Program-made: the position numbers and the translations under genes | Assembly: GCF_900411395.1 (NCBI RefSeq) | Contig: NZ_OXCQ01000005.1 | Location: forward strand, 115,817 to 159,451 | Origin: Streptococcus sp. 596553 | Lineage (GTDB): Bacteria; Bacillota; Bacilli; Lactobacillales; Streptococcaceae | Length of the DNA stretch: 43,635 nucleotides | Direction of reading: 5' to 3' | Shown here: piece after piece, positions 18,936 to 29,085 of the stretch | Layout of the letters: every line of letters begins with the position of its first letter | Position numbering within the stretch: position 1 is the stretch's first letter | The notes under the pieces: model-generated | Seen by the model: only the letters and a program-made list of their open reading frames with translations | Databases searched by the model: none | What the model was told of the DNA's origin: nothing

Positions 18936-19136
18936 CTAGCTTTTAGTATGAGAAAAACGCGTTGTTACAGACATAAGGAGCTTTTTGAGAAGTGGGCAAT
19001 CCGTGCAATCAGATTTGACGGATGTTGGATGCATGATGCGATTGCGCTTAATTTTCTTTGAAATCGTTGACGGACCTATTCCCATATTCTCAACGATGGA
19101 ACGGAAAGTTTCACACTTAATTCTAGCATAATTCGT
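18936..19136 (-). pseudogene. IS30-family transposase fragment (degraded)
   Basis: Reading down from 19136 a 66-codon frame contains TFRSIVENMGIGPSTISKKI and then KRNR, the helix-turn-helix of IS30-type transposases (S-T-I-S-x-x-I-K-R-N). A Cys cluster SDCTDCPLLKK follows. After LLKK, inserting one base restores APYVCNNA, so a single-base deletion broke the frame. There is no start codon, no DDE domain and no second end, so the element is inactive. It lies in the lly-rpsL gap (18696-19396), otherwise empty apart from the lly terminator and rpsL promoter and leader. It suggests how lly may have arrived or moved here. Confidence 0.6.
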
Positions 19137-19229
19137 CCTCTGAGACTAACTTCCGGTTTTGGGAGAGAGGTGGAAGTTACTTTGAGAAGTTAGCCAGAGC
19201 TAAAATTAACAATAAAAAAGAAAAATATC

Positions 19230-19364
19230 TTGACAACCAATGGAAAATTTTGTTACAATAATAGACGGTACTTTTTACTTTTGGTCTCTCAAGAGTGTAC
19301 AGGGACGTGCTGACAAATGTTGCAAAAGTACACACAGATGATAGCTGTCACCAAGTGTATCATC
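19230..19364 (+). promoter_or_regulatory. rpsL promoter and structured leader
   Basis: TTGACA (19230-19235), 18 bases, TACAAT (19254-19259) with a TG extension. The leader of about 130 nt contains two stems: GTACTTTT (19268-19275) with AAAAGTAC (19324-19331), closing a roughly 48-base internal region, and GATGATA (19337-19343) with TATCATC (19358-19364). Ribosomal protein operons are often controlled through such leaders; which protein would bind here is not known to me. Confidence 0.6.
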
Positions 19365-19396
19365 ACCAAAAATAAAAAAAACACAGGAGAATGTAG

Positions 19397-19810
19397 ATGC
19401 CTACAATTAACCAATTGGTTCGCAAACCGCGTAAATCAAAAGTAGAAAAATCTAAATCACCAGCTTTGAACGTTGGTTACAACAGTCATAAAAAAGTTCA
19501 AACAAACGTTTCTTCACCACAAAAACGTGGTGTTGCAACTCGTGTTGGAACAATGACACCTAAAAAACCTAACTCAGCCCTTCGTAAATTCGCTCGTGTA
19601 CGTTTGAGCAACCTTATCGAAGTTACTGCCTACATCCCAGGTATCGGACACAACTTGCAAGAGCACAGCGTGGTTCTTCTTCGTGGTGGACGTGTAAAAG
19701 ACCTTCCAGGGGTACGTTACCATATCGTCCGTGGTGCACTTGATACTGCAGGTGTTAACGATCGTAAACAAGGCCGTTCTAAATACGGTACTAAACGTCC
19801 AAAAGCATAA
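19397..19810 (+). CDS. rpsL: 30S ribosomal protein S12
   Basis: S12 lies at the decoding centre of the small subunit. The 137 residues and the motifs [32 protein letters not shown] and [14 protein letters not shown] are those of streptococcal S12. Both lysines linked to streptomycin resistance (in TPKKPN and in RVKDLPGV) are wild type. Start supported by AGGAG before the ATG. First gene of the str cluster; rpsG follows after 19 bases. Codon use is strongly biased as expected of a highly expressed gene. Confidence 0.98.
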   Translation: MPTINQLVRKPRKSKVEKSKSPALNVGYNSHKKVQTNVSSPQKRGVATRVGTMTPKKPNSALRKFARVRLSNLIEVTAYIPGIGHNLQEHSVVLLRGGRVKDLPGVRYHIVRGALDTAGVNDRKQGRSKYGTKRPKA

Positions 19811-19829
19811 GGAAAGGGGATAAAGAGAA

Positions 19830-20300
19830 ATGAGTCGTAAAAATAGAGCTCCAAAACGTGACGTATTGCCAGATCCGCTTTACAATTCACAACTAGTTAC
19901 TCGTCTTATCAACCGCGTTATGCTTGATGGTAAACGTGGTACAGCTGCTTCAATCGTTTACGGTGCTTTTGAGCAAATCAAAGAAGCTACTGGCAACGAT
20001 GCACTTGAAGTATTTGAAACAGCTATGGAAAACATCATGCCTGTACTTGAAGTACGTGCACGTCGTGTTGGTGGTTCTAACTACCAAGTCCCAGTTGAGG
20101 TTCGTCCAGAACGTCGTACAACACTTGGACTTCGTTGGTTGGTAACAATTGCTCGTCTTCGTGGTGAACACACAATGCAAGACCGTCTTGCAAAAGAAAT
20201 CTTGGATGCTGCTAACAACACTGGTGCAGCTGTTAAGAAACGTGAAGACACTCACCGTATGGCTGAAGCTAACCGTGCATTCGCACACTTCCGTTGGTAA
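19830..20300 (+). CDS. rpsG: 30S ribosomal protein S7
   Basis: S7 nucleates assembly of the 3' domain of 16S rRNA and contacts tRNA in the exit site. The 156-residue protein starts [20 protein letters not shown] and contains [21 protein letters not shown] and [18 protein letters not shown], all family-typical. A GGAAAGGGG ribosome site lies upstream. It shares the rpsL transcript. fusA follows after about 280 bases with a terminator and a promoter of its own, so the str operon is split here. Confidence 0.98.
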
Positions 20301-20315
20301 GATTAAGATACTAAG

Positions 20316-20405
20316 GGCGTTAAAAAAGCGACTGAAAATTAGGAAGCTTGACGAAGAATCGAAGATTCTAGGAGAGCTTATCTATTTTCCGAGCTTTTAG
20401 CCCGG
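20316..20405. repeat. long imperfect inverted repeat between rpsG and fusA
   Basis: GGGCGTTAAAAAAGCGACTG at the left roughly mirrors CCGAGCTTTTAGCCCGGG at the right, and the inner arms GAAAATTAGGAAGCTT and AGAGCTTATCTATTTTC also pair. This gives one long bulged stem capped by GAATCGAAGATTC. It may be a small mobile repeat such as a SPRITE-type element or a structured intergenic RNA; I cannot assign it. Confidence 0.45.
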
Positions 20406-20493
20406 GTTCAAATTAGCTAAATCGATTAGTATTAGCTATAACTCAACTTACCAGCTCGTAAGTCGAAACCAACAATAGCATGAAAACATTGAG

Positions 20494-20522
20494 AACGGGT
20501 AGGTCCTGCCTATCCGTTTTTA
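20494..20522 (+). terminator. terminator before fusA
   Basis: AACGGGTAGG (20494-20503) pairs with CCTATCCGTT (20509-20518), one wobble pair, followed by TTTT. It ends the rpsL-rpsG transcript. Confidence 0.82.
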
Positions 20523-20531
20523 TTAAAATCG

Positions 20532-20540
20532 TGTTATAAT
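20532..20540 (+). promoter_or_regulatory. fusA extended -10 promoter
   Basis: TGTTATAAT is a perfect extended -10 box, 38 bases before the fusA ATG and right after the upstream terminator. Confidence 0.65.
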
Positions 20541-20578
20541 AGAATAGAAATCAAAAATAAATAGGAGAAACAAACCTC

Positions 20579-22660
20579 ATGGCACGCGAATTTTCACTTG
20601 AAAAAACTCGTAATATCGGTATCATGGCTCACGTCGATGCTGGTAAAACAACTACAACTGAGCGTATCCTTTACTACACTGGTAAAATCCACAAAATCGG
20701 TGAAACTCACGAAGGTGCGTCACAAATGGACTGGATGGAGCAAGAGCAAGAGCGTGGTATCACTATCACATCTGCTGCGACAACAGCTCAATGGAACAAC
20801 CACCGCGTAAACATCATCGACACACCAGGACACGTGGACTTCACAATCGAAGTACAACGTTCTCTTCGTGTATTGGATGGTGCGGTTACCGTTCTTGACT
20901 CACAATCAGGTGTTGAGCCTCAAACTGAAACAGTTTGGCGTCAAGCAACTGAGTATGGAGTTCCACGTATCGTATTTGCCAACAAAATGGACAAAATCGG
21001 TGCTGACTTCCTTTACTCTGTAAGCACACTTCACGATCGTCTTCAAGCAAATGCACACCCAATCCAATTGCCAATCGGTTCTGAAGATGACTTCCGTGGT
21101 ATCATCGACTTGATTAAGATGAAAGCTGAAATCTATACGAACGACCTTGGTACAGATATCCTTGAAGAAGACATCCCAGCTGAATACCTTGACCAAGCTC
21201 AAGAATACCGTGAAAAATTGATTGAAGCAGTTGCTGAAACTGACGAAGAATTGATGATGAAATACCTTGAAGGTGAAGAAATCACTAACGAAGAATTGAA
21301 AGCTGGTATCCGTAAAGCGACTATCAACGTTGAATTCTTCCCAGTATTGTGTGGTTCTGCCTTCAAAAACAAAGGTGTTCAATTGATGCTTGATGCGGTT
21401 ATTGACTACCTTCCAAGCCCACTTGACATCCCAGCGATCAAAGGTATTAACCCAGATACAGACGCTGAAGAAACTCGTCCAGCATCTGACGAAGAGCCAT
21501 TTGCAGCTCTTGCCTTCAAGATTATGACTGACCCATTCGTAGGTCGTTTGACATTCTTCCGTGTTTACTCAGGTGTGCTTCAATCAGGTTCTTACGTATT
21601 GAACACTTCTAAAGGTAAACGTGAACGTATCGGACGTATCCTTCAAATGCACGCTAACAGCCGTCAAGAAATCGACACTGTTTACTCAGGTGATATTGCT
21701 GCTGCCGTTGGTTTGAAAGATACTACAACTGGTGACTCATTGACAGATGAAAAAGCTAAAATCATCCTTGAGTCAATCAACGTTCCAGAACCAGTTATCC
21801 AATTGATGGTTGAGCCAAAATCTAAAGCTGACCAAGACAAGATGGGTATCGCCCTTCAAAAATTGGCTGAAGAAGATCCAACATTCCGCGTTGAAACAAA
21901 CGTTGAAACTGGTGAAACAGTTATCTCTGGTATGGGTGAGCTTCACCTTGACGTCCTTGTTGACCGTATGCGTCGTGAGTTCAAAGTTGAAGCGAACGTA
22001 GGTGCTCCTCAAGTATCTTACCGTGAAACATTCCGCGCTTCTACTCAAGCACGTGGATTCTTCAAACGTCAGTCTGGTGGTAAAGGTCAATTTGGTGATG
22101 TATGGATTGAATTTACTCCAAACGAAGAAGGTAAAGGATTCGAATTCGAAAACGCAATCGTCGGTGGTGTGGTTCCTCGTGAATTTATCCCAGCGGTTGA
22201 AAAAGGTTTGGTAGAATCTATGGCTAACGGTGTTCTTGCAGGTTACCCAATGGTTGACGTTAAAGCTAAACTTTACGATGGTTCATACCACGATGTCGAC
22301 TCATCTGAAACTGCCTTCAAGATCGCGGCTTCACTTGCTCTTAAAGAAGCTGCTAAATCAGCACAACCAGCTATCCTTGAGCCAATGATGCTTGTAACAA
22401 TCACTGTTCCAGAAGAAAACCTTGGTGATGTTATGGGTCACGTAACTGCTCGTCGTGGACGTGTAGATGGTATGGAAGCACATGGTAACAGCCAAATCGT
22501 TCGTGCTTACGTTCCACTTGCTGAAATGTTCGGTTACGCAACAGTTCTTCGTTCTGCATCTCAAGGACGTGGTACATTCATGATGGTATTTGACCACTAC
22601 GAAGATGTGCCTAAGTCAGTACAAGAAGAAATCATTAAGAAAAACAAAGGTGAAGACTAA
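20579..22660 (+). CDS. fusA: translation elongation factor G
   Basis: EF-G is the GTPase that translocates tRNAs and mRNA on the ribosome and, with RRF, recycles ribosomes. The 693 residues are usual. G-domain motifs: [15 protein letters not shown] (G1, about 17), the G2 region [10 protein letters not shown] (about 59), DTPGHVDF (G3, about 81) and NKMD (G4, about 135). Domains II-V follow, with [14 protein letters not shown] and the C-terminal [14 protein letters not shown]. Ribosome site AGGAGAAA about 10 bases upstream. It has its own promoter and terminator, so it is a single-gene unit. Codon use is highly biased. Confidence 0.98.
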   Translation: MAREFSLEKTRNIGIMAHVDAGKTTTTERILYYTGKIHKIGETHEGASQMDWMEQEQERGITITSAATTAQWNNHRVNIIDTPGHVDFTIEVQRSLRVLDGAVTVLDSQSGVEPQTETVWRQATEYGVPRIVFANKMDKIGADFLYSVSTLHDRLQANAHPIQLPIGSEDDFRGIIDLIKMKAEIYTNDLGTDILEEDIPAEYLDQAQEYREKLIEAVAETDEELMMKYLEGEEITNEELKAGIRKATINVEFFPVLCGSAFKNKGVQLMLDAVIDYLPSPLDIPAIKGINPDTDAEETRPASDEEPFAALAFKIMTDPFVGRLTFFRVYSGVLQSGSYVLNTSKGKRERIGRILQMHANSRQEIDTVYSGDIAAAVGLKDTTTGDSLTDEKAKIILESINVPEPVIQLMVEPKSKADQDKMGIALQKLAEEDPTFRVETNVETGETVISGMGELHLDVLVDRMRREFKVEANVGAPQVSYRETFRASTQARGFFKRQSGGKGQFGDVWIEFTPNEEGKGFEFENAIVGGVVPREFIPAVEKGLVESMANGVLAGYPMVDVKAKLYDGSYHDVDSSETAFKIAASLALKEAAKSAQPAILEPMMLVTITVPEENLGDVMGHVTARRGRVDGMEAHGNSQIVRAYVPLAEMFGYATVLRSASQGRGTFMMVFDHYEDVPKSVQEEIIKKNKGED

Positions 22661-22676
22661 TCAGTCCTCGCTATAG

Positions 22677-22704
22677 AAGGAAGTCACTTAGTGGCTTCCT
22701 TTTG
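22677..22704 (+). terminator. fusA terminator
   Basis: AAGGAAGTCAC (22677-22687) pairs with GTGGCTTCCTT (22691-22701) in an 11-bp stem with a TTA loop and T-run. Confidence 0.88.
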
Positions 22705-22725
22705 TCTTTAGAAAATACCTCTAAA

Positions 22726-22736
22726 TATGGTAAAAT
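22726..22736 (+). promoter_or_regulatory. polC extended -10 promoter
   Basis: TATGGTAAAAT is an extended -10 box (TAAAAT at 22731-22736), 27 bases before the polC ATG. The same TATGGTAAAAT recurs before folP. Confidence 0.5.
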
Positions 22737-22763
22737 AGTAGGAGAATAATGTGAGGAAAATGA

Positions 22764-25700
22764 ATGTCAAACAGTTTTGAAATTTTAATGAATCAATTGG
22801 GGATACCTACTGAAATGAGACAGGCTCCTGCTTTAGCACAGGCCGATATTGAGCGAGTTGTGGTTCATAAAATTAGTAAGGTATGGGAGTTTCATTTCAT
22901 ATTTTCTAATATTTTACCGATTGAAATCTTTTTAGAATTAAAGAAAGGTTTGAGCGAAGAATTTTCTAAGACAGGCAATAAAGCTGTTTTCGAGATCAAG
23001 GCTCTCTCTCAAGAATTTTCAAACCAACTTTTACAAGCCTATTATAGAGAGGCTTTTTCTGAGGAGCCATGTGCTAGTCAAGGATTTAAATCTCTTTATC
23101 AAAATCTGCAAGTTCGTGCTGAAGGCAATCAACTATTTATTGAGGGCTCTGAGGCTATTGATAAGGAATATTTTAAGAAGAATCATCTTCCTAATTTAGC
23201 TAAACAACTTGAAAAGTTTGGTTTTCCAACTTTTAATTGTCAAGTCGAGAAGAATGATGTGCTGACCCAAGAGCAGGAAGAGGCCTTTCATGCTAAAAAT
23301 GAGCAGATTGTTCAAGTGGCCAATGAGGAAGCGCTCCGTGCTATGGAACAACTGGAACAGATGGCACCTCCTCCAGCGGAAGAGAAACCAGTCTTTGATT
23401 TTCAGGCCAAAAAAGCTGCAGCTAAACCCAAGCTAGATAAGGCGGAGATTACTCCTATGATCGAAGTGACGACGGAGGAAAATCGTCTGGTCTTTGAAGG
23501 GGTTGTTTTTGATGTGGAGCAAAAAGTGACCAGAACAGGGCGTGTTTTGATCAACTTTAAAATGACGGACTACACTTCAAGTTTTTCTATGCAAAAGTGG
23601 GTCAAGAATGAGGAAGAGGCCCAGAAGTTTGATCTCATTAAGAAAAATTCTTGGCTTAGAGTTCGTGGGAATGTGGAGATGAATAATTTCACACGCGATT
23701 TGACTATGAACGTGCAGGATGTGCAGGAAGTTGTTCACTATGAGCGGAAGGATTTGATGCCAGAAGGTGAGCGTCGGGTTGAGTTTCATGCTCATACTAA
23801 CATGTCGACTATGGATGCTTTGCCAGAGGTAGAAGAAATCGTTGCGACAGCTGCTAAGTGGGGACACAAGGCGGTTGCCATCACGGATCATGGAAATGTC
23901 CAGTCCTTCCCACATGGCTATAAGGCGGCTAAGAAAGCGGGAATCCAGCTGATCTATGGTATGGAAGCCAATATCGTTGAGGACCGTGTCCCTATCGTCT
24001 ACAACGAAGTGGAGATGGATTTATCAGAAGCAACCTATGTGGTCTTTGACGTGGAAACGACGGGTCTATCAGCCATCTACAATGACTTGATTCAGGTTGC
24101 GGCTTCTAAGATGTACAAGGGGAATGTCATTGCTGAATTTGATGAATTTATCAATCCTGGGCATCCTTTGTCAGCTTTTACTACTGAGTTGACTGGAATT
24201 ACAGATGACCATGTCAAAAATGCCAAACCACTAGAACAAGTTTTGCAAGAATTCCAAGAATTCTGCAAGGATACGGTCCTAGTTGCCCACAATGCGACCT
24301 TTGACGTTGGATTTATGAATGCCAACTATGAGCGTCATGGTCTTCCAAGGATTAGTCAGCCAGTTATTGATACGCTGGAGTTTGCTAGAAACCTCTATCC
24401 TGAGTATAAACGTCATGGTTTGGGACCTTTGACCAAGCGTTTTGGTGTGGCCTTAGAACATCACCACATGGCCAACTACGATGCGGAAGCTACAGGTCGC
24501 CTGCTTTTCATCTTTATCAAAGAGGTGGCAGAAAAACATGGTGTGACCGATCTAGCTAGACTCAACATTGATTTGATTAGTCCAGATTCTTACAAAAAAG
24601 CTCGAATCAAGCATGCGACTATTTATGTCAAGAATCAGATAGGTCTAAAAAATATCTTTAAACTGGTTTCTCTGTCTAATACCAAGTACTTTGAAGGGGT
24701 GCCACGAATTCCGAGAACAGTTCTAGATGCCCATCGAGAAGGTTTGATTTTAGGCTCAGCTTGCTCTGAAGGTGAAGTTTTTGATGCAGTCGTTTCCCAA
24801 GGTGTGGATGCGGCGGTTGAGGTGGCCAAGTATTATGACTTTATCGAGGTTATGCCACCAGCTATCTATGCGCCATTGATTGCTAAGGAGCAGGTCAAGG
24901 ATATGGAGGAACTCCAGACCATTATCAAGAGTTTGATAGAAGTTGGAGACCGTCTTGGTAAGCCCGTTCTAGCTACGGGAAATGTCCATTATATCGAACC
25001 GGAAGAAGAGATTTACCGTGAAATTATCGTCCGTAGCTTGGGACAGGGGGCTATGATTAACCGAACTATCGGGCATGGAGAACATGCCCAACCAGCACCA
25101 CTTCCAAAGGCTCATTTTAGAACGACAAATGAAATGTTGGATGAATTTGCCTTCTTGGGAGAGGAATTAGCTCGTAAACTGGTTATTGAAAATCCCAATG
25201 CCTTGGCAGAAATCTTTGAACCTGTTGAAGTTGTTAAGGGGGATTTGTACACGCCTTTCATCGACAAGGCGGAAGAAACGGTCGCTGAATTGACCTATAA
25301 GAAAGCTTTTGAGATTTATGGAAATCCGCTGCCAGATATTGTCGATTTGCGGATTGAAAAAGAACTGACTTCCATTCTGGGGAATGGATTTGCTGTGATT
25401 TATCTGGCTTCCCAGATGCTGGTACAACGTTCTAATGAACGGGGTTACTTGGTTGGTTCTCGTGGGTCTGTCGGATCTAGTTTTGTTGCGACTATGATTG
25501 GGATTACAGAGGTCAATCCTCTCTCTCCTCACTATGTCTGTGGTCAGTGTCAGTACAGTGAGTTTATCACCGATGGTTCGTACGGTTCAGGATTTGATAT
25601 GCCCAATAAGGACTGTCCAAAATGTGGTAACAAACTCAGCAAAAATGGGCAAGATATTCCTTTCGAGACCTTCCTTGGTTTTGATGGGGACAAGGTTCCC

Positions 25701-27155
25701 GATATTGACTTGAACTTCTCGGGAGAAGATCAACCTAGCGCCCACTTGGATGTACGCGATATTTTTGGTGAGGAATATGCCTTCCGTGCAGGAACGGTTG
25801 GTACGGTGGCTGCCAAGACTGCCTATGGTTTTGTCAAGGGTTACGAGCGGGACTATGGCAAGTTTTATCGTGATGCAGAGGTAGAACGCCTCGCTCAAGG
25901 TGCTGCTGGTGTCAAGCGGACAACAGGACAACACCCGGGGGGAATCGTTGTTATTCCGAACTACATGGATGTCTATGATTTCACGCCTGTTCAGTATCCA
26001 GCGGATGACGTGACGGCTGAATGGCAGACGACTCACTTTAACTTCCACGATATTGATGAGAACGTCCTTAAACTTGATGTACTGGGACATGATGATCCGA
26101 CCATGATTCGAAAACTCCAGGACTTGTCTGGGATCGATCCTAATGAAATCCCTATGGATGATGAAGGCGTGATGGCCCTCTTTTCAGGGACAGATGTGCT
26201 AGGGGTAACTCCTGAACAAATCGGAACACCGACGGGTATGCTGGGAATTCCAGAGTTTGGAACCAACTTTGTACGTGGGATGGTAGATGAGACTCATCCG
26301 ACGACTTTTGCAGAGCTGCTTCAGCTCTCAGGTCTGTCCCATGGTACCGATGTGTGGTTGGGAAATGCTCAGGATCTGATTAAGCAAGGAATTGCGGACC
26401 TATCAACCGTTATCGGTTGTCGGGACGACATCATGGTTTACCTCATGCATGCCGGTCTCGAACCTAAGATGGCCTTTACCATTATGGAACGGGTACGTAA
26501 GGGCTTGTGGCTCAAGATTTCCGAAGAGGAGCGAAATGGCTACATTGAAGCCATGAAGGCCAATAAGGTGCCAGAGTGGTATATCGAGTCCTGTGGGAAA
26601 ATTAAGTACATGTTCCCTAAAGCCCATGCGGCAGCCTACGTTATGATGGCCTTGCGTGTAGCTTACTTCAAGGTTCACCATCCCATTTATTACTACTGTG
26701 CTTACTTCTCCATTCGTGCTAAGGCTTTTGATATCAAGACCATGGGTGCGGGATTGGATGCCATCAAACGCAGAATGGAAGAAATCTCTGAAAAACGGAA
26801 GAACAATGAGACCTCTAATGTGGAGATTGACCTCTATACAACTCTTGAGATTGTCAATGAAATGTGGGAACGTGGTTTCAAGTTTGGCAAACTCGATCTC
26901 TATCGTAGTCAGGCGACAGAGTTCCTTATCGATGGGGATACCCTCATTCCGCCATTTGTAGCAATGGATGGTCTGGGAGAGAACGTTGCTAAGCAGTTGG
27001 TGCGATCGCGTGAAGAGGGAGAATTCCTCTCTAAAACAGAATTGCGCAAGCGTGGTGGGCTCTCATCAACCTTGGTTGAAAAGATGGATGAAATGGGGAT
27101 TCTGGGCAATATGCCAGAGGATAACCAGCTCAGTTTGTTTGATGAGTTGTTTTAA
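22764..27155 (+). CDS. polC: DNA polymerase III PolC-type alpha subunit
   Basis: PolC is the main replicative polymerase of low-GC Gram-positives and carries its own proofreading. The 1463 residues are normal. In order: N-terminal domain; OB fold (about 235-330); PHP domain beginning [13 protein letters not shown] (about 337), split by the inserted exonuclease (FDVETTGL at about 428, HNATFDVGF at about 505); the polymerase core with a Cys cluster CGQCQYSEF and DCPKCG (about 925-955) and catalytic PDIDLNFSG (about 978); and the C-terminal QLSLFDELF, a beta-clamp binding motif. Start at 22764 is backed by GTGAGGA; the ATG at 22760 is in a short dead frame. A short membrane peptide gene follows after 18 bases. 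Confidence 0.97.
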   Translation: MSNSFEILMNQLGIPTEMRQAPALAQADIERVVVHKISKVWEFHFIFSNILPIEIFLELKKGLSEEFSKTGNKAVFEIKALSQEFSNQLLQAYYREAFSEEPCASQGFKSLYQNLQVRAEGNQLFIEGSEAIDKEYFKKNHLPNLAKQLEKFGFPTFNCQVEKNDVLTQEQEEAFHAKNEQIVQVANEEALRAMEQLEQMAPPPAEEKPVFDFQAKKAAAKPKLDKAEITPMIEVTTEENRLVFEGVVFDVEQKVTRTGRVLINFKMTDYTSSFSMQKWVKNEEEAQKFDLIKKNSWLRVRGNVEMNNFTRDLTMNVQDVQEVVHYERKDLMPEGERRVEFHAHTNMSTMDALPEVEEIVATAAKWGHKAVAITDHGNVQSFPHGYKAAKKAGIQLIYGMEANIVEDRVPIVYNEVEMDLSEATYVVFDVETTGLSAIYNDLIQVAASKMYKGNVIAEFDEFINPGHPLSAFTTELTGITDDHVKNAKPLEQVLQEFQEFCKDTVLVAHNATFDVGFMNANYERHGLPRISQPVIDTLEFARNLYPEYKRHGLGPLTKRFGVALEHHHMANYDAEATGRLLFIFIKEVAEKHGVTDLARLNIDLISPDSYKKARIKHATIYVKNQIGLKNIFKLVSLSNTKYFEGVPRIPRTVLDAHREGLILGSACSEGEVFDAVVSQGVDAAVEVAKYYDFIEVMPPAIYAPLIAKEQVKDMEELQTIIKSLIEVGDRLGKPVLATGNVHYIEPEEEIYREIIVRSLGQGAMINRTIGHGEHAQPAPLPKAHFRTTNEMLDEFAFLGEELARKLVIENPNALAEIFEPVEVVKGDLYTPFIDKAEETVAELTYKKAFEIYGNPLPDIVDLRIEKELTSILGNGFAVIYLASQMLVQRSNERGYLVGSRGSVGSSFVATMIGITEVNPLSPHYVCGQCQYSEFITDGSYGSGFDMPNKDCPKCGNKLSKNGQDIPFETFLGFDGDKVPDIDLNFSGEDQPSAHLDVRDIFGEEYAFRAGTVGTVAAKTAYGFVKGYERDYGKFYRDAEVERLAQGAAGVKRTTGQHPGGIVVIPNYMDVYDFTPVQYPADDVTAEWQTTHFNFHDIDENVLKLDVLGHDDPTMIRKLQDLSGIDPNEIPMDDEGVMALFSGTDVLGVTPEQIGTPTGMLGIPEFGTNFVRGMVDETHPTTFAELLQLSGLSHGTDVWLGNAQDLIKQGIADLSTVIGCRDDIMVYLMHAGLEPKMAFTIMERVRKGLWLKISEEERNGYIEAMKANKVPEWYIESCGKIKYMFPKAHAAAYVMMALRVAYFKVHHPIYYYCAYFSIRAKAFDIKTMGAGLDAIKRRMEEISEKRKNNETSNVEIDLYTTLEIVNEMWERGFKFGKLDLYRSQATEFLIDGDTLIPPFVAMDGLGENVAKQLVRSREEGEFLSKTELRKRGGLSSTLVEKMDEMGILGNMPEDNQLSLFDELF

Positions 27156-27173
27156 GGTCTTGGAGGAAAAAAG

Positions 27174-27326
27174 ATGGAACTAAGAATTTTTGCGGAAGAT
27201 AAGCCAGCTGAGAAGGTATTTGAATATCAATTAGAACTTGCTGATCAGACAATTCTTCTATCAACAGCACTTTTGTCAGGTGTCATTGCTTTAGCAGGAT
27301 TATTCTCTGCTGTGAAAGAAAAATAA
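27174..27326 (+). CDS. small single-pass membrane peptide, unknown function
   Basis: This 50-codon gene starts at an ATG with GGAGG 7 bases upstream and ends 21 bases before pepS. The peptide begins MELRIFAEDKPAEKVFEYQL, has a hydrophobic segment at about residues 28-46 (ILLSTALLSGVIALAGLF) and a VKEK tail, so the N-terminus is charged and probably cytoplasmic or surface-facing. I do not recognise a family with a known role. Tight spacing between polC and pepS and the strong ribosome site argue it is really translated. Confidence 0.68.
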   Translation: MELRIFAEDKPAEKVFEYQLELADQTILLSTALLSGVIALAGLFSAVKEK

Positions 27327-27347
27327 AAATAGAAAAGAGAAAATTAC

Positions 27348-28589
27348 ATGGTTTTACCAAATTTTAAAGAAAATCTAGAAAAATATGCGAAATTGTTGGT
27401 TGCGAACGGAATTAACGTGCAACCTGGTCACACTTTGGCTCTCTCTATTGATGTGGAGCAACGTGAGTTGGCTCACTTAATCGTCAAAGAAGCTTATGCT
27501 TTGGGTGCGCATGAGGTTATTGTTCAGTGGACAGATGATGTGATTAACCGTGAGAAATTCCTCCATGCGCCGATGGAGCGTCTGGACAATGTGCCAGAAT
27601 ACAAGATTGCTGAGATGAACTATCTTTTGGAGAACAAGGCTAGCCGTCTCGGAGTTCGTTCTTCTGATCCAGGTGCCTTGAACGGAGTAGATGCTGACAA
27701 GCTATCAGCTTCTGCTAAAGCTATGGGACTTGCTATGAAGCCAATGCGTATCGCAACTCAATCCAACAAGGTTAGTTGGACTGTAGCAGCCGCTGCTGGA
27801 CTTGAGTGGGCCAAGAAAGTCTTTCCAAATGCTTCGAGCGACGAAGAAGCAGTCGATTTCCTTTGGGACCAAATCTTCAAAACTTGCCGTGTCTACGAAG
27901 AAGATCCTGTTAAGGCCTGGGAAGAGCATGCAGCTATTCTCAAGAGCAAGGCCGATATGCTTAATAAAGAGCAATTTTCAGCCCTTCACTACACAGCGCC
28001 AGGAACAGATTTGACACTTGGCTTGCCGAAGAATCATGTTTGGGAATCAGCTGGTGCTATTAATGCGCAGGGAGAAGGATTCTTGCCAAATATGCCGACA
28101 GAGGAAGTATTCACAGCACCTGACTTCCGTCGCGCAGATGGTTATGTCACTTCTACAAAACCGCTTAGCTATAACGGAAATATCATTGAAGGTATTAAGG
28201 TAACCTTTAAGGATGGACAAATCGTGGATATCACTGCTGAGAAGGGCGATCAGGTCATGAAAGACCTTGTCTTTGAAAATGCGGGTGCGCGTGCCTTAGG
28301 TGAATGTGCCTTGGTACCAGATCCAAGCCCAATTTCTCAGTCAGGCATTACCTTCTTCAACACCCTTTTTGATGAGAATGCTTCAAACCACTTGGCTATC
28401 GGTGCAGCCTATGCGACTAGCGTAGTCGGTGGAGCGGAGATGAGCGAAGAAGAGCTTGAAGCTGCGGGACTTAACCGTTCAGATGTTCACGTGGACTTTA
28501 TGATTGGTTCTAATCAGATGGATATCGATGGTATCCGTGAGGATGGAACGCGAGTACCTCTTTTCCGTAACGGAGATTGGGCAAATTAA
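27348..28589 (+). CDS. pepS: M29 family aminopeptidase PepS
   Basis: PepS is a cytoplasmic metal-dependent aminopeptidase of peptidase family M29 that trims arginine and aromatic residues from peptides taken up as nitrogen source. Length 413 is typical. Recognisable segments: PGHTLALSIDVEQRELAHL near the N-terminus, NMPTEEVFTAPD (about 246), with E and D metal ligands, ALGECALVPDPSPISQSG (about 315) and HVDFMIGSNQMDIDG (about 382). A ribosome site AAAAGAGAAA precedes the ATG. It probably reads on from polC and continues into the small membrane gene 9 bases downstream. Confidence 0.92.
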   Translation: MVLPNFKENLEKYAKLLVANGINVQPGHTLALSIDVEQRELAHLIVKEAYALGAHEVIVQWTDDVINREKFLHAPMERLDNVPEYKIAEMNYLLENKASRLGVRSSDPGALNGVDADKLSASAKAMGLAMKPMRIATQSNKVSWTVAAAAGLEWAKKVFPNASSDEEAVDFLWDQIFKTCRVYEEDPVKAWEEHAAILKSKADMLNKEQFSALHYTAPGTDLTLGLPKNHVWESAGAINAQGEGFLPNMPTEEVFTAPDFRRADGYVTSTKPLSYNGNIIEGIKVTFKDGQIVDITAEKGDQVMKDLVFENAGARALGECALVPDPSPISQSGITFFNTLFDENASNHLAIGAAYATSVVGGAEMSEEELEAAGLNRSDVHVDFMIGSNQMDIDGIREDGTRVPLFRNGDWAN

Positions 28590-28598
28590 GGAGCTAAG

Positions 28599-28829
28599 AT
28601 GATAGGAAGTATGTTCGTTGGTCTCCTAGTGGGATTTTTAGCAGGTACTCTGACCAATCGTGGAGAGCGAATGGGATGTTTTGGGAAAATGTTTCTAGGC
28701 TGGATTGGTGCCTTTCTGGGGCACTTGCTCTTTGGAACGTGGGGGCCAGTTTTATCAGGAACAGCTATTATCCCAGCGATTTTAGGTTCTATGATTGTCT
28801 TAGCGATTTTCTGGAGACGAGGAAGTTAA
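28599..28829 (+). CDS. GlsB/YeaQ/YmgE-type small membrane protein
   Basis: The 76-residue protein has the three hydrophobic segments and Gly-rich pattern of the transglycosylase-associated (GlsB/YeaQ/YmgE) family: MFVGLLVGFLAGTL, CFGKMFLGWIGAFLGHLLFG and IIPAILGSMIVLAIFW. Members are often stress-induced envelope proteins, but the molecular role is unclear. It starts 9 bases after pepS with an AAGGAGC ribosome site, so it is the tail of that operon. A BOX element follows directly. Confidence 0.78.
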   Translation: MIGSMFVGLLVGFLAGTLTNRGERMGCFGKMFLGWIGAFLGHLLFGTWGPVLSGTAIIPAILGSMIVLAIFWRRGS

Positions 28830-28842
28830 TTTCTTAAATCTG

Positions 28843-29026
28843 ATACTCAATGAAAATCAAAGAGCAAACTAGGAAACTAACCGCAGGCTGCTCAAAGCAC
28901 TGCTTTGCGGTTGTAAATAGAACTGACGAAGTCAGCTCAAAACATGGTTTTGAGGCTGTAGATGAAACTGACGAAGTCAGTAACATCTATACGGCAAGGC
29001 GACGTTGACGCGGTTTGAAGAGTATG
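28843..29026 (+). repeat. BOX element with enlarged boxB region
   Basis: ATACTCAATGAAAATCAAAG starts boxA and CGCGGTTTGAAGAGTA ends a shortened boxC. Between them GAACTGACGAAGTCAG and GAAACTGACGAAGTCAG mark two boxB-like units. It is about 184 bp, the longest of the five here. It lies between the GlsB-like gene and rsuA. Confidence 0.88.
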
Positions 29027-29070
29027 AAATGAAAAGGAGGTTGGTCATTGAGACAGCCTCCTTTTGAGTA

Positions 29071-29085
29071 TGATATAATAGTTCT
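29071..29085 (+). promoter_or_regulatory. rsuA extended -10 promoter giving a probably leaderless mRNA
   Basis: TGATATAAT (29071-29079) is a perfect extended -10 box only 6 bases before the rsuA ATG. No Shine-Dalgarno fits between, so transcription should start at or next to the start codon. Confidence 0.68.

Noticed and set aside
20906..21382. 158-codon minus-strand frame in fusA (and similar ones in rpsG, polC, proS, glmS)
   Set aside because: These are complements of strongly codon-biased genes and encode Cys/Phe/Ser-rich nonsense.
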